64,000 nucleotides of DNA, taken from positions 1 through 64,000 of the forward strand of contig NZ_JROG01000010.1 of the NCBI RefSeq assembly GCF_000786215.1, read 5' to 3'. The position numbers were made by a program, and so were the translations under genes. Below are positions 16,702 to 25,137 of the stretch, in pieces. The DNA is from Sphingomonas sp. 35-24ZXX (GTDB taxonomy: Bacteria > Pseudomonadota > Alphaproteobacteria > Sphingomonadales > Sphingomonadaceae). The notes under the pieces are model-generated. The model worked only from the letters and a program-made list of their open reading frames with translations. It ran no database searches and had not been told where the DNA came from. The number at the start of each line of letters is the position of its first letter. The stretch's first letter is position 1.

Positions 16702-18234
16702 ATGACAACCCTCATCCCGATCCTGGGCGACCAGCTCAGCCCCGGCCTTTCTGCGCTGGAGGGGGCAGACCCCGAGACCAGCGTGATCCTGATGATGGAG
16801 GCAGACGAGGAGACGACCTATGTCCGCCACCACAAGGCCAAGATCGCGTTCATCCTGTCCGCGATGCGCCACCATGCAGCCGCCCTGCGCGAAGCGGGCT
16901 GGACAGTCGATTATGTCCGGCTCGACGATCCCGACAACAGCGGCTCGTTCACCGGCGAGCTCGCCCGCGCCATCGAGCGCCATGCGCCCGAGCGCATCGT
17001 CGCCACCCGGCCCGGCGAATGGCGGGTGCTGGCGGCGATGCAGGAATGGGAAGACCGGTTCGATCTGCCGGTCGAATTGCGTGAGGACAGCCGCTTCGTC
17101 TGCACCCATGCCGAGTTCGACGCCTGGGCCGAGGGCCGCAAGCAGCTGCGGATGGAATTCTTCTATCGCGACATGCGGCGCAAGACCGGGCTGCTGCTCG
17201 ACGAGCATGGCAAGCCCGAGGGCGGCGAATGGAATTACGACAGCGAAAACCGCAAGCCGCCGCCCAACGAGCCGCTGCTGATCCCCCAGCCGCTGCGCTT
17301 TGCGCCCGATGCCATCACGCGCGAGGTGCTGGATCTGGTGGCGCGCCGCTTCGGCAACCATCCCGGCAGCCTCGACCATTTCGTCTTTGCCTGCACGACG
17401 CAGGACGCGCAGAAGCAGCAGGCGCACTTCATCAAGCATGCGCTCGCCCGTTTTGGCGACTATCAGGATGCGATGCTGACCGATCAGCCGTACCTGTGGC
17501 ACTCGATCCTTTCGCCCTATCTCAACTGCGGGCTGCTCGATCCTCTGGCGCTGTGCGAGGCGGTGGAAGCGGCGTATCGCGAGGGCAAGGTGCCGCTCAA
17601 CGCCACCGAGGGCTTCATCCGCCAGATCATCGGATGGCGCGAATATGTGCGCGGCATCTACTGGCGCGAAGGCCCGAATTACGCGCAGCGCAACGCGCTG
17701 AATGCCACGCGGCCCCTGCCCGGCTTCTATTATGACGGCCAGACCGACATGCACTGCATGGGCCAGGCAATCGGCCAGACGATGGACCATGCCTATGCGC
17801 ACCACATCCAGCGGTTGATGATCACCGGCAATTTCGCGCTGGTCGCAGGCATCGATCCGCACGCGGTGCATCGATGGTATCTTGAGGTGTATGCCGACGC
17901 CTATGAATGGGTCGAGCTGCCCAACACCCTGGGCATGAGCCAATTTGCCGATGGTGGGCTGCTGGCGAGCAAGCCCTATGCCTCCAGCGGCAACTATATC
18001 AACACGATGTCCGATTATTGCGGCCATTGCCGCTATGACGTGAAGGCCAAGACGGGGGCCAAGGCCTGTCCGTTCAACCTGCTCTACTGGGATTTCCTCG
18101 ACCGTAACGAGGACGTGCTGGGCAAGAACCAGCGGCTGGCGATGCCTTATCGCAACTGGGCCAAGCGCCCCGACAAGGACAAGCAGACGATCCGCGCGGA
18201 CGCGAAGCGCTTTCTCGATTCACTCACCAGATGA
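16702..18234 (+). CDS. Prokaryotic (6-4) photolyase / FeS-BCP cryptochrome (PhrB type)
   Basis: 510 residues. FAD enzyme that uses light to repair (6-4) photoproducts in DNA. The N-terminal Rossmann domain begins TLIPILGDQLSPGL, and the C-terminal helical FAD domain has the family's NATEGFIRQIIGWREYVRG and ITGNFALVAGIDPH blocks. Four Cys at residues 352, 440, 443 and 456 match the [4Fe-4S] ligands of Agrobacterium PhrB (350, 438, 441, 454) in spacing, placing it in the iron-sulfur bacterial group rather than CPD photolyases. Start at ATG 16702. Confidence 0.93.
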   Translation: MTTLIPILGDQLSPGLSALEGADPETSVILMMEADEETTYVRHHKAKIAFILSAMRHHAAALREAGWTVDYVRLDDPDNSGSFTGELARAIERHAPERIVATRPGEWRVLAAMQEWEDRFDLPVELREDSRFVCTHAEFDAWAEGRKQLRMEFFYRDMRRKTGLLLDEHGKPEGGEWNYDSENRKPPPNEPLLIPQPLRFAPDAITREVLDLVARRFGNHPGSLDHFVFACTTQDAQKQQAHFIKHALARFGDYQDAMLTDQPYLWHSILSPYLNCGLLDPLALCEAVEAAYREGKVPLNATEGFIRQIIGWREYVRGIYWREGPNYAQRNALNATRPLPGFYYDGQTDMHCMGQAIGQTMDHAYAHHIQRLMITGNFALVAGIDPHAVHRWYLEVYADAYEWVELPNTLGMSQFADGGLLASKPYASSGNYINTMSDYCGHCRYDVKAKTGAKACPFNLLYWDFLDRNEDVLGKNQRLAMPYRNWAKRPDKDKQTIRADAKRFLDSLTR

Positions 18235-18427
18235 ACGAGGTGATCGCGACAAAGAAGGCGGTGAAGCTCAGCACGAACAGGCGCACTTCCTCGTTGCGCT
18301 GAGCCCGCTTGCGGCGCGCCAGCACTTCGGGCTCGTCAACCGGTGTCACACTGAGGATTCGCGGAGCCAGATTGGCCCGGAAACCATGGGGCCGGGAAGG
18401 TGTTCGCAAGAATTGAAGCCGCTGCAT
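18224..18427 (-). CDS. Small single-span membrane protein
   Basis: 67 residues: a basic, Pro/Arg-rich N-terminus, a charged stretch (VLARRKRAQRNEEVR) and one C-terminal hydrophobic helix (LFVLSFTAFFVAITSFIW) ending the protein, as in tail-anchored proteins. Its 3' end overlaps the photolyase stop by 11 bases. A full CtrA-type box lies 11-26 bases upstream of the ATG. Family not recognised; the charge pattern and promoter box make it more likely real than not. Confidence 0.6.
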   Translation of the reverse strand: MQRLQFLRTPSRPHGFRANLAPRILSVTPVDEPEVLARRKRAQRNEEVRLFVLSFTAFFVAITSFIW

Positions 18428-18437
18428 GTGTCATGAG

Positions 18438-18453
18438 TTAACGCATTTTTAAC
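18438..18453. promoter_or_regulatory. CtrA-type box TTAA-N7-TTAAC
   Basis: TTAACGCATTTTTAAC fits the full consensus of the alphaproteobacterial cell-cycle regulator CtrA. It lies immediately upstream of the small membrane protein on the minus strand and about 140 bases upstream of the acyl-CoA dehydrogenase on the plus strand; proximity favours the former. Confidence 0.6.
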
Positions 18454-18594
18454 CATTGCCTATGGCAATTGATGGTTAACCCCATCGTTGTGCCGAAAGC
18501 GGACACCGGTTCACCGCAGGCGCTTTACGCTTACGTCAACCTGGCCGCGTAAAATGCGGTTGGATCGCCGGCCAAGCTGCGCTAGACCCTCCCC

Positions 18595-19803
18595 ATGAAG
18601 CACGACAGCATCCGCAAGGCCGAAACCATTCCCTTCACCTGGGACGATCCCTTCCTGCTTGACGAGCAGCTGACCGAAGAGGAGCGGCTGATCCAGGCGA
18701 GCGCGCGCGGCTTTGCGCAAGACGTGCTCCAACCGCGCGTCATCGACGCCTTCCGCGAGGAAATCGACGCTCCCGAACTGTTCCCGATGATGGGCGAAGC
18801 CGGCCTGCTGGGCGCGACCTTGCCCGAGGATTTCGGCGGAGCGGAAGCCAGCTACGTCGCATACGGGCTGATCGCGCGCGAAGTCGAACGGGTCGATAGC
18901 GGCTATCGCTCGATGATGTCGGTGCAAAGCTCGCTCGTCATCCACCCGATCAACACCTATGGCAGCGACGAGCAGCGCCGCAAATATCTGCCGGGCCTGA
19001 CCGCCGGCACGCTGATCGGCTGCTTCGGCCTGACCGAGCCCGATGCCGGATCGGACCCCGCGGGCATGAAGACCCGCGCGAAAAAGGTCGATGGCGGCTA
19101 TGTGATTTCCGGCGCGAAGACCTGGATCTCGAACAGCCCGTTTGCCGATGTCTTCGTGATCTGGGCGAAATCGGATGCGCACAACGGTGCGATCCGCGGC
19201 TTCATCCTCGAAAAGGGCATGAAGGGCCTCAGCGCCCCCAAGATCAAGGGCAAGCTCTCGTTGCGCGCATCGACCACCGGCATGATCCAGATGGACGAGG
19301 TCGAGGTGCCGGAAGAGAACCTGCTGCCCCATGTCGAGGGCCTGAAGGGTCCGTTCGGGTGCCTCAACCGCGCGCGCTATGGCATTTCCTGGGGCGCGAT
19401 GGGGGCTGCCGAATTCTGCTGGCATGCCGCGCGGCAATATGGCCTCGATCGCGTGCAGTTCGGCAAGCCGCTGGCAGCAACCCAGCTGTTCCAGAAGAAG
19501 CTCGCCGACATGCAGACCGAAATCGCGCTTGGCCTCCAGGCATCCTTGCGGGTCGGCCGGCTGATGGACGAAGGCCGGTTCGCGCCCGAGATGATCTCGA
19601 TCGTCAAGCGCAACAATTGCGGCAAGGCGCTTGATATCGCCCGCGCCGCGCGCGACATGCATGGCGGCAACGGCATCAGCGAAGAATATCAGGTGATGCG
19701 CCACATGGTGAACCTGGAAACGGTGAATACCTATGAAGGCGCGCATGATGTACACGCGCTTATTCTGGGCCGTGCGCAAACCGGCATTCAGGCATTCTTC
19801 TGA
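18595..19803 (+). CDS. gcdH: Glutaryl-CoA dehydrogenase (acyl-CoA dehydrogenase family)
   Basis: 402 residues. FAD enzyme that dehydrogenates and decarboxylates glutaryl-CoA to crotonyl-CoA in lysine/tryptophan/aromatic degradation, passing electrons to ETF. Family marks are [37 protein letters not shown], the substrate Arg region and the catalytic Glu in [20 protein letters not shown], whose Y-E-G-x-x-D context is typical of GCDH. Length fits. No CaiB-type CoA transferase or regulator is adjacent. Confidence 0.92.
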   Translation: MKHDSIRKAETIPFTWDDPFLLDEQLTEEERLIQASARGFAQDVLQPRVIDAFREEIDAPELFPMMGEAGLLGATLPEDFGGAEASYVAYGLIAREVERVDSGYRSMMSVQSSLVIHPINTYGSDEQRRKYLPGLTAGTLIGCFGLTEPDAGSDPAGMKTRAKKVDGGYVISGAKTWISNSPFADVFVIWAKSDAHNGAIRGFILEKGMKGLSAPKIKGKLSLRASTTGMIQMDEVEVPEENLLPHVEGLKGPFGCLNRARYGISWGAMGAAEFCWHAARQYGLDRVQFGKPLAATQLFQKKLADMQTEIALGLQASLRVGRLMDEGRFAPEMISIVKRNNCGKALDIARAARDMHGGNGISEEYQVMRHMVNLETVNTYEGAHDVHALILGRAQTGIQAFF

Positions 19804-19825
19804 TTTTCCCCTGCATTTCAGGCCA

Positions 19826-19841
19826 GTAACGAGCGGTTAAC
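19826..19841. promoter_or_regulatory. Near-consensus CtrA-type box
   Basis: GTAACGAGCGGTTAAC fits TTAA-N7-TTAAC with one mismatch, about 50 bases upstream of the GGDEF gene start. Confidence 0.4.
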
Positions 19842-19891
19842 CGTTGCGATCTAGCGTGTGCGCCCAAGCAGGAGGCTTGGCGCACACGATT

Positions 19892-20839
19892 ATGGATGGG
19901 CATCTCACCGATTTGGGCAGAATCGACGCCGACGCCTGGGATGGCGTGGCGGATGACGCCCTGCCCTGCGCGCTGATCCCCCAGCCCAACCCGGCCCAGA
20001 TCGTCAACAGCCTCGACCGGGCAGGCATCGGCGTGTTCGCATGCGATCTCAGGACCGAACGATTGGCATGGACGCCCAGCGTCTACGACATTTTCGGGGT
20101 GACCCCGCGGCCGGATATCCGGCGCGGCGAAATTGTCGAGCTTTATGACCGGGAGTCGCTGGAAGCGCTCGAACGGGTCCGTTCGCGGGCGATCGAGCGG
20201 GCTTCGGGCTTCATGCTGGATGCCCGCATCACCCGCCCCGATGGCGCGATGCGCTGGATCCAGATCGTCGCGCAGGTCGAATGCGATTCCGGCGGTCCTG
20301 CGCGGCTGACCGGGACCAAGCAAGATATCACCCGCCAGCGGCTGGAGCGCGATCTGCTGCAGCAATCGGCGGAATCCGACAGCCTGACCGGGCTGTCCAA
20401 CCGCGCCGTGTTCCAGTCCCGCTTTCTCGATTCCGCCCGCACCGCACTGGGTTTCCGGCCGCTGGGCGCGCTGGTGCTGTTCGATGTCGACGGCTTCAAG
20501 CAGGTCAACGACCGGTTCGGCCATGTTGCAGGGGACGCATGCCTGGTGCAGTTCGGCCAGCGCATCCGCCAGGCGTTTCCCGATGCGCTGATGGTCGCGC
20601 GGATCGGCGGCGACGAATTTGCGGTGCTGCTTCCCAGCCACCGCAACCTGCAGCGGCTGTTTCGCCGCGTCGAAGGCGCGGTGGCCTTGCTCAAGACGCC
20701 GATCCTGTGGAACGACGCCTTGCTCGAAGTCGGCGCCAGCTATGGCATCGCCAAGGCCGAGAACGCCATTTCCTACGATGCCGAGGCGATGTTCATGCGC
20801 GCCGACCAGGCGCTCTATGCCGCCAAGCGCGCGCGCTAG
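19892..20839 (+). CDS. PAS-GGDEF diguanylate cyclase
   Basis: 315 residues from ATG 19892. Residues about 40-145 form a PAS domain (SLDRAGIGVFACDLRTERLA then RMDG-like P-D-G-A-M-R-W-I-Q) followed by a PAC segment ending GTKQDITRQRLE. The GGDEF domain (SDSLTGLSNRAVFQSRF, LFDVDGFKQVNDRFGHVAGD, ARIGGDEFAVLLP) carries an intact GGDEF active site, so it should make cyclic di-GMP. The R-x-x-D inhibitory site that usually precedes GGDEF is absent, so feedback inhibition is unlikely. No membrane segment; cytosolic sensor. A near-consensus CtrA box lies upstream. Confidence 0.9.
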   Translation: MDGHLTDLGRIDADAWDGVADDALPCALIPQPNPAQIVNSLDRAGIGVFACDLRTERLAWTPSVYDIFGVTPRPDIRRGEIVELYDRESLEALERVRSRAIERASGFMLDARITRPDGAMRWIQIVAQVECDSGGPARLTGTKQDITRQRLERDLLQQSAESDSLTGLSNRAVFQSRFLDSARTALGFRPLGALVLFDVDGFKQVNDRFGHVAGDACLVQFGQRIRQAFPDALMVARIGGDEFAVLLPSHRNLQRLFRRVEGAVALLKTPILWNDALLEVGASYGIAKAENAISYDAEAMFMRADQALYAAKRAR

Positions 20840-20858
20840 AGCCGCCCGCGCTGAGACC

Positions 20859-21794
20859 TTAGGCGCGCAGGCCCGCCAGTTCGTCGAGCCCTGCCATGAT
20901 GTTGAGGTTCTGCACCGCAGCGCCGCTCGCGCCCTTGCCCAGATTATCCAGCATCGCGATCAGCCGCACCTGCGATCCATCGGCACTGGGCAGCACATAA
21001 AGCGACAGCCGATCCGTCGGCGCATCGCCCTCGCTCAGCAGCAGTTCGCCGGGCGCAGAGCCCATCGGCGCGACACTGACCAGCGGCTCGTCCACATAAT
21101 GATCGGCGAGCGCCTGGTGCAGCAGCCGCGCATCGGCAAAGCCCAGCTCCGGATCGAGGAACAGCGGCACATCGACCAGCATGCCGCGAAATGCGCGGAC
21201 CACGGCCGGCGCAAACAGCGGCGCGCGGCTGAGCCCGGCATGCACCTGCATCTCGGCCAGGTGCTTGTGCTCCAGCCCCAGCGCATAGGCGCGAAAGCCG
21301 ATCTCGGGCGCATCGACCTGCATCCGCGCGATCAGCTCCTTGCCGCCGCCCGAATAGCCGCTGACCGCGTTGACGATGAAGCCATGGTCGGTGGGCAGCA
21401 GATCTTCCGCCACCAGCGGCGCGACCAGCGCCAGAAAGCCGGTGGGGTAGCAGCCGGGGTTGCTGACCAGCCGCGCCTGCGCAATCGCCTGACGCTGACC
21501 AGTGCGCAGCTCGGCAAAGCCATAGGTCCAGCCATCGGCAACGCGGTGCGCGCTCGAGGCGTCGATGAAACGGGTCGCGGCACCTTCGCCCAGCGCCACC
21601 GCTTCGCGCGACGCCGCATCGGGCAGGCACAGGATGACAAAATCGGCATCCTGGATCGCGGCGGCGCGCGCGGACACGCTCTTGCGATCAGCATCGCTCA
21701 GCGTGATCAGGCGGAACTCGCCCCGCCCGGCCATCCGCTCGGCGATTTCAAGGCCGGTAGTTCCGGCAGCTCCATCGATAAAAAGGCTGGGCAT
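20859..21794 (-). CDS. argC: N-acetyl-gamma-glutamyl-phosphate reductase (type 2)
   Basis: 311 residues. NADPH-dependent reduction of N-acetyl-glutamyl phosphate in arginine synthesis. FIDGAAGTTGLEIAERM is the nucleotide site, and SNPGCYPTGFLALV contains the catalytic Cys; the GLEHKHLAEM segment holds the active-site His. At about 310 residues it belongs to the shorter type 2 ArgC. Start at ATG 21794, overlapping the stop of the NlpC/P60 gene (ATGA), so the two are coupled. Confidence 0.94.
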   Translation of the reverse strand: MPSLFIDGAAGTTGLEIAERMAGRGEFRLITLSDADRKSVSARAAAIQDADFVILCLPDAASREAVALGEGAATRFIDASSAHRVADGWTYGFAELRTGQRQAIAQARLVSNPGCYPTGFLALVAPLVAEDLLPTDHGFIVNAVSGYSGGGKELIARMQVDAPEIGFRAYALGLEHKHLAEMQVHAGLSRAPLFAPAVVRAFRGMLVDVPLFLDPELGFADARLLHQALADHYVDEPLVSVAPMGSAPGELLLSEGDAPTDRLSLYVLPSADGSQVRLIAMLDNLGKGASGAAVQNLNIMAGLDELAGLRA

Positions 21795-22759
21795 CAGCCG
21801 ATCCTCCTGCGCGCCAGCACCGGCTGCGGCGTGGTTTCGGGGAAGCGGGCGATCACATCGGCGAGCGGCTCTGCCACCACCTGCATCCAATGGGCATTGG
21901 CGTGGATCAGCGTATCGCCATTGCGCATGATGCCGACATGGCCGGGGAAGAACACAAGGTCACCACGCTGCAATGGCTCGTCATCGGCCAGCGCACGCCC
22001 CAGCGAGCTGCGCTGCTGGTCGCTGTCGCGCGGCGCATCGTGCCCTGCAAGCGCCAGCACCAGCTGGACCAGCCCCGAGCAATCGAGCGCATCGCCGCCG
22101 CGTCCGCCCCAGAGATAAGGCGCGCCCACCAGCTGCAGCGCCCGGTCGACCGGGTCGCAATTGCGGTCCGTCAGCGCGATGGCATGGCGCACCGACATCC
22201 AGCCTTCAGCCAATTGCCAGAACTTGCCGCAGTCGCTGGTGCCCAGCACCGCAATCGCGGCGCCCATCGGCAATGCTGCGACCATCGCCGTCTTGATCGA
22301 CGGTTCGGCAAACACCAGCGCGCTGCGGGCGTGGACGACGTGCGTCGGTTCGGAGACGTCCATCGCGATGCTGTCCAGCCGGACATAGCCGCAATAGCCA
22401 TCGTGGCAGCCATAGCCCCAACCCCATTCGCCGGCACTGTCGAGCAGCGCGAACGCCTCGCCCGGCAGCAGCTGGCTCACCGCTTCGGCATCGCCAGCCC
22501 CGGCCTTGCGCAGCATCGCCCCATCGGCCAGCGCGCGGTGAATCTGCGGTGCGACATAATGCGGCGCGAAGAAACGCCCGGCGAGCGCGATATCGGCCAG
22601 ATCGCCGCGGATCGCGGTCACGCGGGGGTCGTAATCGGCAACCGGGCCGCTCAGGACGAACTGGCGGATCGGCGCGGGGGAGGTATCCGACGCGTCCGCC
22701 AGCACCGTCCCGGCATCCACCGGCGTTGCGTCCGCCGAAATACGTGTCGAATGTGTCAA
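21794..22759 (-). CDS. NlpC/P60 cell-wall hydrolase with SH3-like head
   Basis: About 321 residues if translation starts at TTG 22759, which has AGAGGA nine bases upstream; no ATG lies between the upstream stop and the conserved part, so the start is uncertain. Residues about 30-190 contain bacterial SH3-like domains (LDSAGEWGWGYGCHDGYCGY), and the C-terminal NlpC/P60 domain has the catalytic Cys in GGDALDCSGLVQLVL, His in FFPGHVGIM and a third polar residue near LIHANAHWMQ. It likely cleaves D-Glu-diaminopimelate bonds of peptidoglycan. Downstream of leucyl aminopeptidase and coupled to argC. Confidence 0.88.
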   Translation of the reverse strand: MTHSTRISADATPVDAGTVLADASDTSPAPIRQFVLSGPVADYDPRVTAIRGDLADIALAGRFFAPHYVAPQIHRALADGAMLRKAGAGDAEAVSQLLPGEAFALLDSAGEWGWGYGCHDGYCGYVRLDSIAMDVSEPTHVVHARSALVFAEPSIKTAMVAALPMGAAIAVLGTSDCGKFWQLAEGWMSVRHAIALTDRNCDPVDRALQLVGAPYLWGGRGGDALDCSGLVQLVLALAGHDAPRDSDQQRSSLGRALADDEPLQRGDLVFFPGHVGIMRNGDTLIHANAHWMQVVAEPLADVIARFPETTPQPVLARRRIG

Positions 22760-22868
22760 GAACCCCGGTCCTCTGCGCGATGGTGCGTCGTGAATATCGC
22801 CTGCACCTGTGGCTGGCAGCGGGCTGGCGGGCCAGATAGACGAGTTGCACCCATTTGTCCAAGCCCCG

Positions 22869-24281
22869 TCACGCAGCGCCCTGGCCAGCATCGCCATAAC
22901 GGCCGCGCAGATAATGCCAGCTGGCGCGCAGACCCATTGCCTCGCCGCCCTTGGGCTGCCCGGGACGCGGCGTCGGACGCCAAGCGTAGGTATCGAAATG
23001 CGCCCAGGGCACGCCCTCGCCGACAAAGCGCTGCAGGAACAGCGCCGCGGTGATCGCGCCGGCAAAGGACCCGCCGCTGTTGCCGATATCGGCAATGTCG
23101 CTGGTGTACATGTCCTCGTAACCCGCCCAGAGCGGCAGCCGCCAGCCGGGATCGCCCACCGCCATGCCGCTGGCGATCAGGCCCTCGGCCAGCGGATCGC
23201 TGTTGGCGAACAGGGCGGGCAGATCGGGCCCCACCGCCACCCGCGCCGCGCCGGTCAGCGTGGCAAAATCGATCATCAGGTCGGGCGATCCCTCGCTGGC
23301 CTTGGCCAGGCAGTCGGCCAGCACCAGCCGTCCTTCGGCATCGGTGTTGCCGATCTCGACGGTAATGCCCTTGCGGCTCTTGAGCACATCGCCGGGGCGG
23401 AAAGCATTGCCGGAAATCGCGTTCTCGACCGCGCCGACCAACATGTGCAGCCGCACCGGCAGCCTGGCGCGCATGATCAGCTGCGCCAGCGCCAGCGCAT
23501 GCGCCGCGCCGCCCATGTCCTTCTTCATCAGCAACATGCCCGCGGCCGACTTGATATCCAGCCCGCCGCTGTCGAAGCACACGCCCTTGCCGATGATCGC
23601 CACGCGGGGATGATCCTCGCGCCCCCAGTGCAGTTCGATGAGGCGCGGCGCATGGCTGCGCGCCGCCGCCCGGCCGACCGCGTGGATCATCGGGTACTGG
23701 GTCGCCAACGCATCGCCGCGCGTCACCTCCAGCACGGCATTGTGCGCGCGCGCCAGCTCCTCGGCGGCGGATTCCAGCGCGGCAGGCCCCATGTCCTCGG
23801 CGGGCGTGTTGACCAGATCGCGCACCCAGGCGGTGGCTTCGGCTTCGGCCAGCGCATCCGATTGCCGCGCCGGATCGCTGGTCAGCAGCACGCGCGGGCC
23901 TTGCGGGTTCTCGTCGGGCTTCTTGTACGCGGTGAGCCGGTGCTGCGCGAGTGCCCAGCCGATCAGCGCCTGCCCCGGGCGGACATCACCGGCAAGACGG
24001 TAATGTCCGGCCGCAAGCACCTCGGGCACCTTGGCAAGGCACCAGGGACGCAGGTTTCGGACATCCGCGACGCCCAGCACCACCGCCCAGTCATCGGCAT
24101 GGTCGCCCGGCACCAGCACCAGCTCGTGCGGGCGCGCGGTAAAACGCATCGCGGCGAGATGGTTGCGAATGCGCGGCGGCGCGGCATTCAGCCAATCGGC
24201 CAGCCCTGCCTTGTCGATCAGATGAACGGGGCGCGCGGACTGGCCAAGGTCCGGCTGGACGAGGTGAGACAAATCAATCAT
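22869..24281 (-). CDS. Leucyl aminopeptidase (peptidase family M17)
   Basis: 470 residues. Two-zinc cytosolic aminopeptidase. The C-terminal catalytic domain carries IGKGVCFDSGGLDIKSAAGM with the metal/active-site Lys and Asp residues, and VEIGNTDAEGRLVLADCLAK, the NTDAEGRL signature of M17. The N-terminal 150 residues are the diverged regulatory domain. It heads a leftward group with the NlpC/P60 hydrolase and argC. Confidence 0.93.
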   Translation of the reverse strand: MIDLSHLVQPDLGQSARPVHLIDKAGLADWLNAAPPRIRNHLAAMRFTARPHELVLVPGDHADDWAVVLGVADVRNLRPWCLAKVPEVLAAGHYRLAGDVRPGQALIGWALAQHRLTAYKKPDENPQGPRVLLTSDPARQSDALAEAEATAWVRDLVNTPAEDMGPAALESAAEELARAHNAVLEVTRGDALATQYPMIHAVGRAAARSHAPRLIELHWGREDHPRVAIIGKGVCFDSGGLDIKSAAGMLLMKKDMGGAAHALALAQLIMRARLPVRLHMLVGAVENAISGNAFRPGDVLKSRKGITVEIGNTDAEGRLVLADCLAKASEGSPDLMIDFATLTGAARVAVGPDLPALFANSDPLAEGLIASGMAVGDPGWRLPLWAGYEDMYTSDIADIGNSGGSFAGAITAALFLQRFVGEGVPWAHFDTYAWRPTPRPGQPKGGEAMGLRASWHYLRGRYGDAGQGAA

Positions 24282-24327
24282 TGTTGGGGTCTTACAGCAT
24301 TATGACACCCAACGGCGAGAGAGAATC

Positions 24328-25134
24328 ATGGCGTTTTGCAAACCTGCACACCTTGCGCTGACCGCGCTGCTGACGCTGGCTCTGCCCGCGATGGCCGCGT
24401 GCGGCGAGGAGGCACCGCAGGCCAGCAAGGCAGAGCCTGCCAAGGCCGCCACGGCCAGTGCCAAGCCTGTCTCGTTCGAGCGTGAAACCAAGGCCTTCAG
24501 CTTCAGCTACAGCTATCCGGCCGAGGCCGCCGCCGTGCCTGCGCTCGCCGCGATGCTGGACAAGCAGCGCGCGGCGAGTCTTGCCGAACTGGAGACGGAG
24601 ACCAAAGAGGCCGAGAAAGATGCGGCGGCCAACGACTATCCGTTCAACCCGCACATGATGGGTGTCACCTGGACCACCACCGGCAATACCGCACCGCTGC
24701 TGGCGATGCTGGCCGAGATCAGCACCTTTTCCGGCGGGGCGCATGGCAATACCGGCTATGAGGCGCTGCTCTGGGACAAGGCGGCAACGCGGCGGGTGCC
24801 GATCGAGGGTCTGTTCACCGACATCAAGGCCGCGCTGCAGCCGATGCGCGAGCGATACTGCGATGCGCTGAATTCCGAGCGGCTGGAGCGGCGCGGCGAA
24901 TATGCGGGCGAGGCGGACGACATGTTCAACGCCTGCCCGCCGTTCGATGAACTGGTGATCATTCCGTCTGCCGTCGGCAATACCGGCTTTGACCGGATGA
25001 TGTTCATCGCAGCGCCCTATGTCGCAGGGCCCTATGTCGAAGGCGTGTACGAAATCAGCCTGCCCGTCACTGCGGCGGCGGTCGCCGGGATCAAGCCCGA
25101 ATATCGCGCGGCGTTCAGCCCCGCCGCCGAATAA
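24328..25134 (+). CDS. DUF3298/RsiV-like secreted lipoprotein candidate
   Basis: 268 residues. Signal segment HLALTALLTLALPAMAACGEE ends in a plausible lipobox (M-A-A-C). The rest has the DUF4163/DUF3298 layout: a strand region then ISTFSGGAHGNTGYEALLWD, the family's G-G-A-H-x-N motif, and a C-terminal P-Y-x-x-G-P-Y-x-E-G. Such domains occur in PdaC and the RsiV anti-sigma factor and bind lysozyme or cell-wall sugars in some members. Function here unknown. Divergent from pepA-like gene by 46 bases. Confidence 0.82.
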   Translation: MAFCKPAHLALTALLTLALPAMAACGEEAPQASKAEPAKAATASAKPVSFERETKAFSFSYSYPAEAAAVPALAAMLDKQRAASLAELETETKEAEKDAAANDYPFNPHMMGVTWTTTGNTAPLLAMLAEISTFSGGAHGNTGYEALLWDKAATRRVPIEGLFTDIKAALQPMRERYCDALNSERLERRGEYAGEADDMFNACPPFDELVIIPSAVGNTGFDRMMFIAAPYVAGPYVEGVYEISLPVTAAAVAGIKPEYRAAFSPAAE

Positions 25135-25137
25135 GGA

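Noticed and set aside
16621-18027. A 468-codon frame antisense to the photolyase
   Set aside because: Photolyase motifs and cluster cysteines are intact on the other strand; the antisense product has no recognisable domain.
20619-22118. A 499-codon plus-strand frame across the GGDEF end, argC and part of the NlpC gene
   Set aside because: Those genes have clear catalytic motifs; this frame is composition-driven.
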